Assembly: GCA_038030265.1 (NCBI GenBank)
Contig: CM075937.1
Location: 43,070,198-43,134,197 of the forward strand
From: Corythucha ciliata
Taxonomy: Eukaryota > Arthropoda > Insecta > Hemiptera > Tingidae
Reading direction: 5' to 3'
Length of the DNA stretch: 64,000 nucleotides
Below are positions 42,501 to 52,969 of this stretch, piece by piece (the first letter of the stretch is position 1; every line of letters starts with the position of its first letter). A program made the position numbers and the translations under genes. The notes under the pieces were generated by a model. The model saw only the letters and a list, made by a program, of their open reading frames with translations. It searched no databases and was not told the origin of the DNA.

Positions 42501-45293
42501 CTATTCGTCAGACTTCAAGCGCTGCAGTGGCCGGCTGGTTCGCCCCCCCCCCTCCACAACCGAAACACGCAATTTCACGAAACAAAGACGTAAAAATAAA
42601 CAATTTCGTGAATATTAAGACGCCAAACTTGCAATTAGCCCGTGATCCGCGGCCTTTTTAATAAAGAAAAAGGCCCGAAACTATCAATTTCACTGGAATT
42701 GAGACGTGAAGTTTGCAGCTTCGCGAATATTCAGCTACGAAAATCCCAATTCCGCGGATGTTTACTTTCAAAATGTTCCAATTTTGCGGCTATTCGTCAG
42801 AAGACTTTGGGCACTGTTGTGACCGGCTAGTCCTGGTTCCACAATCACCGGGAAATATTCCCAAAACTCAAAATTTTGCTGAAATAAAATCCAGAAACTG
42901 GCAATTTCATGAGAATAATTACCGGAAATCAGCCAGATTAGACCTGAAACTGGCAATTCGGCAGATTTCCTGCTCTAAGTGTGGTGATTTCTTGGCTATA
43001 TTTATCAGGTTTGGGCGCTGGCTAGCCCTGGGCCTCTAAAAAACAACGAAAACCTGAAACTTGTAATTTCGCCAAAGGTTAAGACCATAAACTTACAATT
43101 TGCAGGGTATTTAGACCCGAAAATTACAATTTTGCAAATGATTAGCTGAATAATGTAATTATCCCGTTATTTCTCTCAATTTCGCCCGCGAATTGTAGAG
43201 TTTTCTTCAATTTTAGCTGTAAATTTGAGCATTTTCTCAATTTTATCGGCTGAAAATTGCTGATTTTTTTACTTATAGCGTTGAATTAGCGTTTTTTCTT
43301 AATTTTATTCGCGAGTTAAATGCGACAAGTTGAGAATTAGGTTTTTAAAAAACACTTTATTTTAATTTACACAAAATAACAACAACTTAACACGCCGCGC
43401 TTCTACAATCGACTAACTACTAGAGCATCTTTACAGGAAAATTTATATTAATAGGAAGACGCCAACTAAGCGATTCCCAGCAATATCCTATTACAAGAAA
43501 ATAAGGGAAAATAGCCTTATAACTCGCGGACTCGACCCTTGAACAGAACATAAGCGTTTTTCACAATTTCAGCTGTGAAAGCGATTTTCAGAAACTTTTC
43601 TTCACGTTAGCCTCGAGTTTGCCTACAGAAACCGGAGAGATTTCGCGAAAAATGACCATTTTTGTTGTGGAAAATCTGTTTTTCGGTGAAGTTAGGTAGG
43701 CCGTAATGCCGTTTCAGACGGAAATTGATTACCATTTGAACATCGCTTTGGTCCCGAAGGCTGACGTACTGCACATAAGGCCTCCCAGACACCTTTTTTT
43801 TCAACTCTGTTTGGTCGTGCCGGTTGAAGCATGTTCATTGCTCACAATGTTTTTTTTGTTGTTTTTTTCAGGTAAAGGTCGTTTTCATAGGCATAGATCC
43901 GAAAGATTCGTTATTCGAAGATGGAGCCTTGCGATTGGTTCGCAACGCTTTCGACCTGTTCAAAGAAGCGATTTTTTTGTCTTGGGATGAAGCGCGGGAA
44001 ACGTTTAAGCTCTTCGCGAAAAAGGAGAAAGCCCTTCGATTCACGAAAATGCCTTTACAAATCGGCGATAAAATTTCAATACCGATGCGACAGATGAAGA
44101 TGAACATCGATGAAACACGGCTCAAGTGGTCGATTGTTAGGCCGTTCAATGCAGAAAAGCCGGTACTTAGCGATCAATCAGCCCCTTCGAATAGCAACCC
44201 GGCGCCGCCATGCCAAGCGCCGGAGGCACAGGCTGGTGGTTCGAGGTTAAAAGAAGACCAGAGCGTTGAAATGAAACCCGTCGAAGAACAGAAAAAACCG
44301 ATTGAAGTTCGTTACACGATGGACGATTGCAAGGTCGCCGTCTACGGAGCGACCGAGGTACTCCTGAGCTATGCTGACATTGAAGCGTTAAAGATTAGCA
44401 CAGGGCCGCCGTCACTTCGCTACATCGCCGCCGTGCCACGGAAATCGATCACTCGATCCATGCTGATACCGAATGATACTTACATGTTGATACCTGAAGC
44501 GAATTCGCGATCCAAGGCCATTTTCTCCGCTTTCGTTGACACGCTGATCGAAGAGGATCGCTTCGCTTTGGCCCGCCGAATAGCTTCGCAGAACGGCAAA
44601 GTATATCTTGGAGCTCTAATTCCCATTCGGGACGATCTCGGTAGAGCCCTGTACTTTGTTCGGCTTCCGTATGCCGAGTATATTCGTGGCGTTCCGCAGA
44701 AAGATCTGCCGAAAGAGACTGATCCAAAACTTGAAGAAATAATCACCAATGTAAAAAACAAACAAACACAAAATTGTATGAATCGTAGATTTTGTTGACT
44801 AATTTTAAATGTTTTTCTTTTAAAGATTGTCGACACAATGCGGTTGGAAGTCAGTGGCCGTGATGTACTTTTCAAGGATCCAAACTTTCAACTGAGATCC
44901 AACTTGGTGACCAAGGCCGCTCTCGGTGAACCGTTTGCGTCGAGCTTGATGCTCACCGACGATGATATCGATCGTCTCTTCAATCCTACCAAAGAATTGA
45001 CGGCAAAAGCGAGACCATTTATCGAAGAGCTGCAACGCCTCTATCCGATACAGTTGCCGCCGCCGAAAACTCACCGCAAGAAGGGCCAAACAGAGGAAAC
45101 GGTGGGGAAATCGGCCGGGAATGATGTCTTCCTAGCGCCACCGCCTCCGTTGTCGTCGAACGATACCGGAAGTTCAAAGGCATCGGCGCCGGACAGTCAA
45201 AGCTTACAGGAGGCTTTAAGCGATATGGAGGCGTACCGTACGAAAGTTGATGGCAGCCAGCAGAATACTGAAGACCTACTGGCTGATTTGTAA
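39574..45293 (+). CDS. XRCC5: Ku80 (XRCC5), DNA end-binding subunit
   Basis: With Ku70 forms the ring that binds DNA ends for non-homologous end joining in the nucleus. Exons: 39574-39879, 39938-40138, 43872-44750, 44826-45293; all junctions phase 0; 617 aa. N-terminal von Willebrand A domain (about 1-215): KKSSTVILMDVSTAS, VASRILLRKIFS, EVGVVVMGS, RQLVVMSPMAT, VKVVFIGID. Central Ku beta-barrel/arm (about 240-530): LQIGDKISIPMRQMKMN, IEVRYTMDDCKVAVYG, YMLIPEANSRSKAIFSAFVD, KVYLGALIPIRDDLGRALYF, LPYAEYIRGVPQ, and the C-terminal arm around SSLMLTDDDIDRLFNPTKEL. The protein is shorter than vertebrate Ku80 and lacks room for the globular C-terminal helical domain, yet it ends TEDLLADL, resembling the acidic C-terminal motif that recruits DNA-PKcs. 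Intron 2 is 3.7 kb of repeats. Confidence 0.92.
40441..40644. mobile_element. PIF/Harbinger-like MITE with perfect 25-bp TIRs
   Basis: The ends at 40441-40465 (AGGCCCGTTCACAAGCTCTA...) and 40620-40644 are exact inverted copies, flanked by TAA on both sides (40438-40440, 40645-40647). The interior has two direct near-copies of a GGTGTCTAYGCAACCTA block (about 40475 and 40532). No coding capacity. TSD and TIR termini fit PIF/Harbinger. Confidence 0.88.
42258..42395. mobile_element. Short MITE, GCGTTTTCCATTC family, copy 2
   Basis: Perfect 13-bp ends GCGTTTTCCATTC / GAATGGAAAACGC, 138 bp in total. Same family as 4553-4679; it shares the word GTCC...TCGGAGAGGACAGG with the CCGTCCTCTCT region of that copy. 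Confidence 0.75.
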
Positions 45294-45713
45294 GTTCGTG
45301 CTCGCTGCGTTTAAAAGAAAATGCCCGTCCTGTGATAATTTGTTAATATTTTTATAATAATTAAGTTATCTACAAATTGAAGTTTTTTTGTGAAACTCAG
45401 TGTCAACTCAAATTGAACGAACAATTTACTTGACAGGGAAGTTGCCTATCGGGGTCCTAGTGAATGCCCACAGTGCAGGTGGAAAACCAGTTCCGCGAAA
45501 TTAGAAGTTTACTGGTTGAAAATTCGCTATATTGAAGGTTGAAGGCTGAAAGTTGCTTTACAAAATTCGATTGCTTAGTTTCCGGTCTTCATTTTCACGA
45601 AATTACTAGTTGAAGGTCTCACAGCCATGAAATTACATCACACTGTGGAATTGTCAGCCTTGGGTCTAATTATACCAGTGACATGGCTAGTTTCCTGTGA
45701 AATTGTCAGGGTC

Positions 45714-45716
<3 letters not shown>
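45294..45716. other. Intergenic after Ku80
   Basis: No gene. Family B-like words (GCGAAATTAGAAG, GAAATTACTAGTTGAAGG). The Ku80 transcript presumably ends here, but I see no strong AATAAA. Confidence 0.5.
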
Positions 45717-45747
<31 letters not shown>

Positions 45748-47806
45748 CAGTGGGCCCGCACCCGGCCATGCCGAGACTGAGGGCGCCAAAGCCGTTATTG
45801 GCTCATACGCCATACCCAAGGCTGTTAAGGTCGGACTCGGGAGACCTAATGCGGGTCCACAAACCTCGCCGCCCTCCTTACAAACTCCAAAACTCGAACC
45901 CTCTCGGTTCTGGAGAATGCCAGGGCGGGTAGCCTATCCCTTCCAAAAACTTGGAACCTGATCGCCGCGAACCTATCGCAGCTACCAAAAAAGTGTGCCG
46001 TCGTCTCTTCCTCCCCTTCACACTCCCTACACATCGGGTCCACCACTATGCCCATCTTGAATAGATGCCTACGGACAGCATAGTGGCCCGTAAACATCCC
46101 CATTGCTCTGATTACGCCTATGTAGAGACAACAGCCAAGCTGTTGCTCCTCTATCCCAACTTCTTATGCACAACCTCGCCTGCCTGCATGCCGATGTTCC
46201 TTGCCAGGAACTAATCGCGACACCGTCTGCCCATTTTTTTTCATCTGACCTTTCCCTACTTTCTTTGAAACCGCAATGGACGGCTCCGGTCCCACGTTGC
46301 TAAGTGAAGCTCCTCTTTTAGCCAGCATGTCCGCCCTCATGGATGTTACCCACATGCAACCTCCAGGACAACTTGGAGCTCATTGTTACACCCAGATACT
46401 TAACCTCCGTCACCCTCTACACCTCTTTTCCGTCAATTTTAATCCGTCTCCATCCAGTGATGTTCCTTTTCCTCGTGAAAAGGAGAAGCTTGGCCTTCTC
46501 TAGGTTTATAGCCAATCCCCTCCGTGAACACCACTCCTCCAGTACATGTGCTGCCTGGTTCATCAGGCCACACAAAGTTCCCAAATCCTTACCCCTAACA
46601 AGCGCGCCTCGATGGTGTAATGGATACAATGCTCGCTTCGCAACTCAGCGGGCCTGGGTTCGAATCCAGCCATTGCCCATTACACTATAAGGCTGCGGCG
46701 AGCTGTGACACGGCACACTCGGCTTCGTGTGGGCGTTCCCGGCGGTGTGCGTTCATCAACAAACCGCGCACCGACCGAAACGCCCGCGTAGTACGGGTGT
46801 GAAGTGCACAGTTAGATCTGGGTATGGCGTAGAAGCCCAATAGAGGCTTAGGCGCCTGCCGGGTTCAAAGCCCGGCGCCCCCGACAAAAAAAAAAAAAAA
46901 AAAAAAAATACCCCTAACAACTATCACTCCGTCATCAGCAAAAAACTGACAATACACACCTTCTTGCTCCAATGCTCTGATAAGACTATCTATCACTAGA
47001 CACCACAAAAGGGGCGAAAGGCACGAGCCTTGAGGATTCCCCCTCTCAGCCTTCACTTCCACCACATCACCTCCAAACGTGGCCTCAATCATGTCGACCA
47101 CAATTTGATCGACTCCGAAGTCCTTCAGTGCTCTTTCCATGCACTCCCGCGAAACGTTATTAAAAGCACCCTCAATGTCAATAAACAATCCCAAACAGTA
47201 CTCTTTAACCGACAAACTGTCCTCTACCAGCGACATTAGCGCATGCAAAGCGGCATCCGTCGACCTGCCTGCATTATATAGTCATGCGGTTGCCTACTAA
47301 GCTCTCTAACGGGCGATATCTCCTGACGGATGTACAAGTCAATCACCCGATCCAATATTATTAGTCCCACACAGTTTATACTTATAGGACGGAAATCCGT
47401 CGCTCGGTTATGAAATCTTCCACCACCTTCGGGTATAAACTGAACTCTTACCCTCTTCCAGGACGTTGGGATTTCTCCCATAGCCAAACCTTTAATCATT
47501 ATCTGACGGAGACGCTCCCTCATCTCATCCGTCGACTGCTGGCGGGAGAACACCGTCATGACCCGCCACTTTATATGGCCCCAACGCCGAGAGTGCCCAA
47601 TTAAAACGTTCCATCGTGCAGATATGTTGACTCTGTTCCACTCGCCATTCATTCGCCCTTTCCTCGCCACAGCGAGAAACTGGCTGCCTCTCCGACCCTG
47701 GAAAATGAGTACTGAGCATTATGTTCCAAAATTCCCCATTATTCACCAGTACATTTTCCATTGACTTTTTCTCAACGAGGTCTGTACCGAGAGAGAGTTT
47801 TTTCAC
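45717..47806 (-). pseudogene. I-clade-like LINE remnant (RT, RNase H, CCHC), 5'-truncated
   Basis: Minus strand. RT pieces: YKVAGHDGVLPP (about 47560), TDFRPISINCVGLIILDRVI (about 47390), LFIDIEGAFNNVS, GNPQGSCLSPLLWCLVIDSL and QFFADDGVIVV (46865-47248), then, beyond a SINE insertion, GLAINLEKAKLLLFTRKRN (about 46500). An RNase H tail (RADMLAKRGASL, 46320) and a C-terminal CCHC motif (CRECE...HFFGSC, about 46015) follow. The 3' end is a (TAA)n tract (complement of 45717-45745), characteristic of I-type elements. Frameshifts, an internal deletion between RT and RNase H, and the nested SINE make it dead. Confidence 0.82.
46602..46909 (+). mobile_element. tRNA-derived SINE nested in the LINE
   Basis: 308 bp with a 25-base poly(A) tail (46885-46909) and a perfect 12-bp target duplication TACCCCTAACAA (46590-46601 and 46910-46921). 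The head has Pol III promoter boxes: A box TGGTGTAATGG (46613-46623) and B box GGTTCGAATCC (about 46657-46667). Before the tail is a second T-arm-like hairpin, CCGGGTTCAAAGCCCGG. The exact duplication implies recent insertion by a LINE's machinery. Confidence 0.93.
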
Positions 47807-47859
47807 GCATGTGCCCTATAAAAATATAGGGGGTGATCAGGATTACCCCTCCAGGGTAG

Positions 47860-48540
47860 GGCTTGAATAGTACGTCAAACTAAGGCGAAAACGGTCAGTT
47901 TGAACATTTTTTTAGTGGTCGAACGGTCGATTTAGCCATTTTTAGAGCAGGAATCACCATTTCATGCATTTTCAGGGCGCAAATTGTCATTTAATCCATT
48001 TTTAGGACTCTTACATTCACTTCAAACATTTTTATAGAGGAGTTCACAGTTTGGCTTTTTCATCGCACAAACAATCAGTTCAGCAATTTTTAAGGCGCTA
48101 TATTCGTCAACTTTTCCTTCTTTATAGGGCGAATGGTCCGTTTGTCTATTCTTGGTGCGTGAATTGGTCGATTTTACAATTCGCAGGACAGGAATCATTT
48201 TTTCTGTATTCTTCTCCTGGGCGTGAGTTTAGCCGGTTTTAGAGCGCAAAGGGCCAGTCAAGCGAATGATTAGTCTGGTCATTTTTGGCACGCTGATGGC
48301 TATAGTTTAGCAATTTTCATGACGGAAATCATTTATCTTCTCGAATTTTCAGGGCCGCACAAATCGTCGGTTCAGTCATTTTTGGCTATCTTTAGGGCAC
48401 AAAATAGTCAGTTTTGCCATTTATGGGCACGATTATAGTCGGCCTAGTAGTAGGTATAGTCAGGCTAATAGATGGTAGAAATAGCTAGTTTAGCAATTTT
48501 TAGGCAGCGAATGCCTGTCCAGCCATTTTTAGTATAGAGC
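47860..48540. repeat. Lexicon repeat C (GGGCGCGAATTGTCA / TTAGCCATTTTTA words)
   Basis: Roughly 20 degenerate units of about 30-35 bp. The same words appear at about 1955-2200 and 18185-18440 on the other strand. Confidence 0.8.
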
Positions 48541-50181
48541 GAAGCACACAATTTCTGAAGCCCCTCCTACGCGCCTGGTCAGTGGTATAAACACCGCGGG
48601 GCAAAACAAATCCGGTTTTTGTTGTTTCTTTCTTTCTTTCTTTCTTTCTTTCTTGTGTTTGTTTGTTTTTGTTGTTGTATTTATAGTTTATTTCCATGTT
48701 TTCATTATGTTTGCTATTTCTTAACTTTACTGGGCTGAAGTTCTCTCGGAGGGGTTCTGACCCCCACAACTCTCCCCGTGGGCACGCCACTGCGCACGAC
48801 TGGACATTTTTTATTAATACTTTACCGATTCATATTTTTGGTGCGAATTGGAACTTCTGGTTTTCCGCTGTAACTTACTGTTGAAGACATCAATAACGTT
48901 ACAAAAATTACTTACGTACTTAACTATAAAAAAAATACTTGAACCCCAATGACTAGTTTTCAGTAATTTTTACTTCCAAGTTCCCGTAGGGAATGGAAGG
49001 GAATTTTGCCTTCAGAATGCTACAATTTTACGGCTATACGTCAGGATTCGAGTGCTGTCGAGATTGGCTTGCCCAAAATTCATGGTCACTGATAAAGATC
49101 CCCGGAACTCGAAATTCCGCGGAAATATAAAGAAACAATGGACCTGGGTGGGGTTCGGCTCAGCATATCCCTCGGAGTACGACTCCCAAAGGCGTCTCCG
49201 TGGCGCAATTTGGAGCGTGCTGGATTGGTAATCAAATCCCGCCAGGGAGCCATTTTTTCTCGAAACTCGAATCGTGTTGGGCTATGCCCTGCCAAACGTC
49301 GTCCGGACAATTTTCGCTATGCCGTCGGTCGGTCTGTCGCTTTTTTCTGATAAATTTGTATGAAAATGGAAACCTGGCCATTTCTTGGCATGAGAAGAAC
49401 AAATCTGGCCTTTGTCTTGAGAAAAAACGATTTATCATACATGTTTTCCTTGTACCGAAATATCGTTTTCAGTTATAACTTCAAAACAAGTGGTATCAGA
49501 ATTTTTCAAAATTTTTTTTCGGATTCCTCGTGAAAATTTCTTGCGAAATGACTATACAATGTTGCCCAAAAAATGCAACTTGCTTGTGGCCAAAATCGTC
49601 GTTATTTAGCACAAAAAGACCAGTAGCACAAAATAACGGTATAAATTTCAAAACCTTAATTGCGAATAAATAACCCTTATCTTAATTGCGAATATTTATA
49701 CCCGAAAAAATGGAGATTAGACGAAAATTGTGGAGGAGTAGGATTTGGCGTGACAACGTCAACAATTATTTGCCTCAGAACTACCTAATGGTAATTGAGA
49801 ACTGATTGTTTCTGTGGTATGAAAAAAGTGAATATGACCTTTGTTTTGATGAAAAAATGTTCCCAGGCATGTACTCCCTGTACCGGAATGCCATTTTCGG
49901 TCTTGAACTCAACAGGATCAGGGCAAAACAGGACCAGTATCACAAAATTAATGTCGAAATCTTTATTTTCCTTGTATGCAACAATTGAAGTTCGACTAAA
50001 ATTGGAACATGAAATTATCATGCGGTCCTCCACAGTTTTTTTCATTCTGGTTGAGTGTTAGGAAGCGCGGGTGACTTCACGGACCTGCCCCGTGTTATTG
50101 CCGTGTAATTGTAACTGGAGATATCTGTAATTTTGCAAATTGGGGTCCTAATTTGAGCAAAATTACAATTTGTTTGACTTA
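48541..50181. other. Intergenic with repeat debris
   Basis: No gene. It contains a (TTTC)n microsatellite (48625-48654), a GTGGCGTGCCC-type repeat end (complement near 48727-48795), and a truncated tRNA-like piece at about 49190-49260 (A box TGGCGCAATTTGG, CAAATCCC, then TTTTTT). Two related blocks near 49360-49500 and 49815-49990 share CTTGTACCG/CTGTACCG and ATCGTTTTC/CATTTTCGG words. Confidence 0.5.
48625..48654. repeat. (TTTC)n microsatellite
   Basis: About seven uninterrupted TTTC units. Confidence 0.95.
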
Positions 50182-50331
50182 GGCCCGTATGCTGAGTCAT
50201 TCCTCGAAATTTCCTCGACTCCAACCTTCCTCACAAACTGTAGGATCACATAATATTTTTTTAAATATTTCCAGATTGGGAGGGAGCTTTGAGGTTGAGG
50301 AAAATTCAAGGAACGACTTGGCATACGGGCC
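50182..50331. mobile_element. PIF/Harbinger-like MITE, TTA target duplication
   Basis: The ends GGCCCGTATGCTGAGTCATT and (complement) GGCCCGTATGCCAAGTCGTT continue as imperfect inverted repeats of about 45 bp. They are flanked by TTA at 50179-50181 and 50332-50334. 150 bp, no coding. Confidence 0.82.
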
Positions 50332-50570
50332 TTAATGTCGTGAAATTGAAAGTGTCGTGTCTTCGGGTGTTAATTTGAGCAAAATTGCAAGTGTTTTGGG
50401 GTCTTTTCGGTGGCGGTGGATTATCTGCAAGGTTCCGAGATAAATTGAAGTTGCAGGCACAATCAATTAGAGGCTTGGTGAGAGGGTGGGATGGAAGATG
50501 CGGCTACTAGCTACTACTAAATTAAAGTTCCAAAGAAACATAGCCAAAACATTTGAATTTCCGGGTTTTA

Positions 50571-50928
50571 GGCCCGATTCACATGAGCGTTGGACCAACG
50601 CGGCGTCAACGACGAGCGTCGGCAAAGTACACTAAATAGTATTAATCAGTTCACACGAGCGTTACTCAACGCTGAGTTAACGAGGCGTCGACGCGGCGTT
50701 GAGAATTCTCCCGGCGTTCCCTTTGCAACGCCACGTTAATGCCCAACGCCAGCGTTTGAGAAATACTCTAACAGGCATTGACCTCTTCTTTCCATTCGGC
50801 AAAAATATCTTTTTTACACCAAAAAACTGAAGGACCCTCTTTTTCTGTGAATCTCCACCACCACTCACTCAGAAAATAAACTCACGTCTCAAAACTCAAA
50901 GTCGAGCAACGCTCGTGTGTACCGGGCC
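50571..50928. mobile_element. PIF/Harbinger-like MITE, ACGCCGCGT-rich interior
   Basis: The ends GGCCCGATTCACATGAGCGT and (complement) GGCCCGGTACACACGAGCGT are flanked by TTA (50568-50570, 50929-50931). The interior carries repeated CAACGC / GCGTTG / CGGCGTTG words that can fold. Confidence 0.78.
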
Positions 50929-50931
50929 TTA

Positions 50932-52172
50932 ATTACCGTGAAATTGGAATTTTCAGCGGTTTGTCAATGGGATGGTACGGTCTAAAAGGAGCGCGTTTCA
51001 GGGCTGAGGAGTGAGGAACCGTTTAGGGTGTCGCTTTATCAGATCAGCCCTAAGAAACGAAGCTTTTTTAAATCCCCACCAGTGGATCGGTTCCTCGGTT
51101 TCCCCGGAGGCATTCCTGCTGACTTTCAAGATACGATATTTCGCAGGCAAGAAGCATCTATAGGCTTTAGAATGGCCGATAACGGAGTCAAATGTTTAGT
51201 TTCTGGGTTAAGATACTGATGCACAACCGAAAGCTAAGATTCTGAGGCGACATTATCAGATTCCTGGCCGATGTAGTCACCATTTATGATCAATAAGTGA
51301 ACAAATTCAGTGTCCAGACATGTTTCTGGCTTCGTGGTAAGATGTGCCCGATTTTGCCAGTTTTGACCGATATTTAACCGAAACGCTGGCTTTGTGCTCG
51401 TGCTTAAATTGATAGTTCTCTGGCTTAACTATGATTTTATGAATTGAAGTAGGGCCGAGAACCGATTATTTCTTCTTTTTTTGTTTTGACCACCCCTGCT
51501 TTCTCCTTTTCACTTTCATGTTATTTATCTCCTCCTCGATCACAGACCACCGACCCTATGGAGAGGTGTTTCATCGAAAATAAAGAATAGTGGGAATAAA
51601 AATGAAAATACTCGCAATGGAGAGCTTGCATGAATTGTTTATTTATTTATTTCGTTCTCAGTCGAGAGTGGTGCTAAAACTAAAGTGAATGGTGAAAACC
51701 ACAAGTCAATAGGTGCTGGCAGTGATTTTTAATTGAATTTTAAAATATCCGTGAATTACCAGCTGATTGACTTTGACGGGAGGGTTGGGGATGTGACGTC
51801 AGAACCGCCAACCAACCCCTCTCATAAACGGCACTTCCCCATTCAATCCTCACCTCACTAACCATCTTCCCAACCACTTCACCCCTCATCCAATATCACT
51901 GCAACCATCACAAAATCACAGTTTACAACAACTTGCCCGTTCATTGCTTCGCTGTTTTGCCTCGTCAGAAAAATTAAATGCACTATACAATTTTGTTTTC
52001 CTTGTTGCATCCAAACATATCATGTGCTCAGATGAAGAGCACTGAAACCAGCGTTCAGATTCGGTTGCTTATGATTAGCCTGTCAACTGTCAAAAGACGC
52101 TAGCGGTATTGACGTCACAACGTCACTTCTATCAAAACCCTCTCAATCGCGAAACTCATTACTTTACAAAGT
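50932..52172. other. Intergenic, nothing recognised
   Basis: No gene, and no clear repeat beyond a short TTTATTTATTT run near 51640. A conserved exon with unfamiliar content cannot be excluded. Confidence 0.4.
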
Positions 52173-52322
52173 AGGTCTACTCGTTTGTCGTCCCGGACTA
52201 CTCCGAGCAGCACGAAATTTTGCAACCTCGCGGGTTATCATGTGAAATAATGCGAAAAAATAATGAAAGGTTAGTACTTTCAGTGCTAATAGTGCAGCTC
52301 CGGACGACAAACGAATAGACCT
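52173..52322. mobile_element. MITE, AGGTCTACTCGTTTGTCGTC family, copy 1
   Basis: The left end AGGTCTACTCGTTTGTCGTC and the complement of the right end AGGTCTATTCGTTTGTCGTC match at 19 of 20 positions. 150 bp. A second, longer relative is at 55935-56298. Confidence 0.78.
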
Positions 52323-52969
52323 ATTAATTGAAAATATTTCCCGCGCGATTTTTTTTACTTTTTCTTACTCTTTCCTCAATAACTTCTATCAAAGAACGCC
52401 ATGAGCGAATAAATAAAAAAATAGGCTTGGGCGAAAATCGTTTTTATATTTAGCCCCAAAAAAGAGTAAAGGGGAAAAAAGCTTTGCGGCATAAAAAACC
52501 CTCGAGTACACGTTACATGGATCAATGAAATATTGGATGATGACTGCAATCGTGAACAAATTAATATATGAATTAAGGGATAAAGCACAACAACCCCAGT
52601 TTGATTTGGATAGATTTAAGTTTAACATTATTAAAGTTAGAACTCAATATAGAAGTAATGTGTGTTGTGTTTGTGTGATTGAAATGAGTGTTGTAATTTG
52701 GGCGCCTGCCTAGGGTGACCAGGCGTCCTACTTTCCTCGGACATGTCCTACTTTCAGGGTCCGGGGACGTCCGGGCTCATTTTTCAGGTGTCCGGGGAGA
52801 GGTCAGAATAGTCCCAGCTTGTAACTTCTGGTGAGTTTAACCCCAGAATATTTGTTAATAAATAGAATATTCTTGAAAAAATCAAATTTTGTGGGCTTCT
52901 CTTTTTTCATAATCCAATTTATTGGATTTGGCACCTTCAATCCCCATTTTCGAGGATTTACACTCTTTC
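52323..52969. other. Intergenic, nothing recognised
   Basis: No gene. A short segment at 52715-52800 (GGTGACCAGGCGTCCTACTT, repeated GTCCGGGG words) resembles DNA near 40982-41050 (GGTGACCAGATGTC, GTAGGAC), so it is likely a dispersed repeat. Confidence 0.4.

Larger units (their letters stand above)
40139..43871. repeat. Ku80 intron 2: MITEs and lexicon repeats
   Basis: Contents in order: family B words (about 40200-40440), a Harbinger-like MITE (40441-40644), more family B, a different lexicon (about 41190-41740; words GCGAAATT and GTTTGAAGGAGC), family A (41740-42250), a GCGTTTTCC MITE (42258-42395), family B (42410-43140), and family A (43160-43330). No nested gene recognised. Confidence 0.7.

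Noticed and set aside
43706..43871. Additional Ku80 exon before 43872
   Set aside because: Exons 39938-40138 and 43872-44750 join in phase and already give a continuous vWA domain; this stretch is intron with a polypyrimidine tract.
49190..49260. Functional tRNA gene
   Set aside because: It has a good A box and a T run but lacks most of the anticodon arm and variable region; a truncated remnant.
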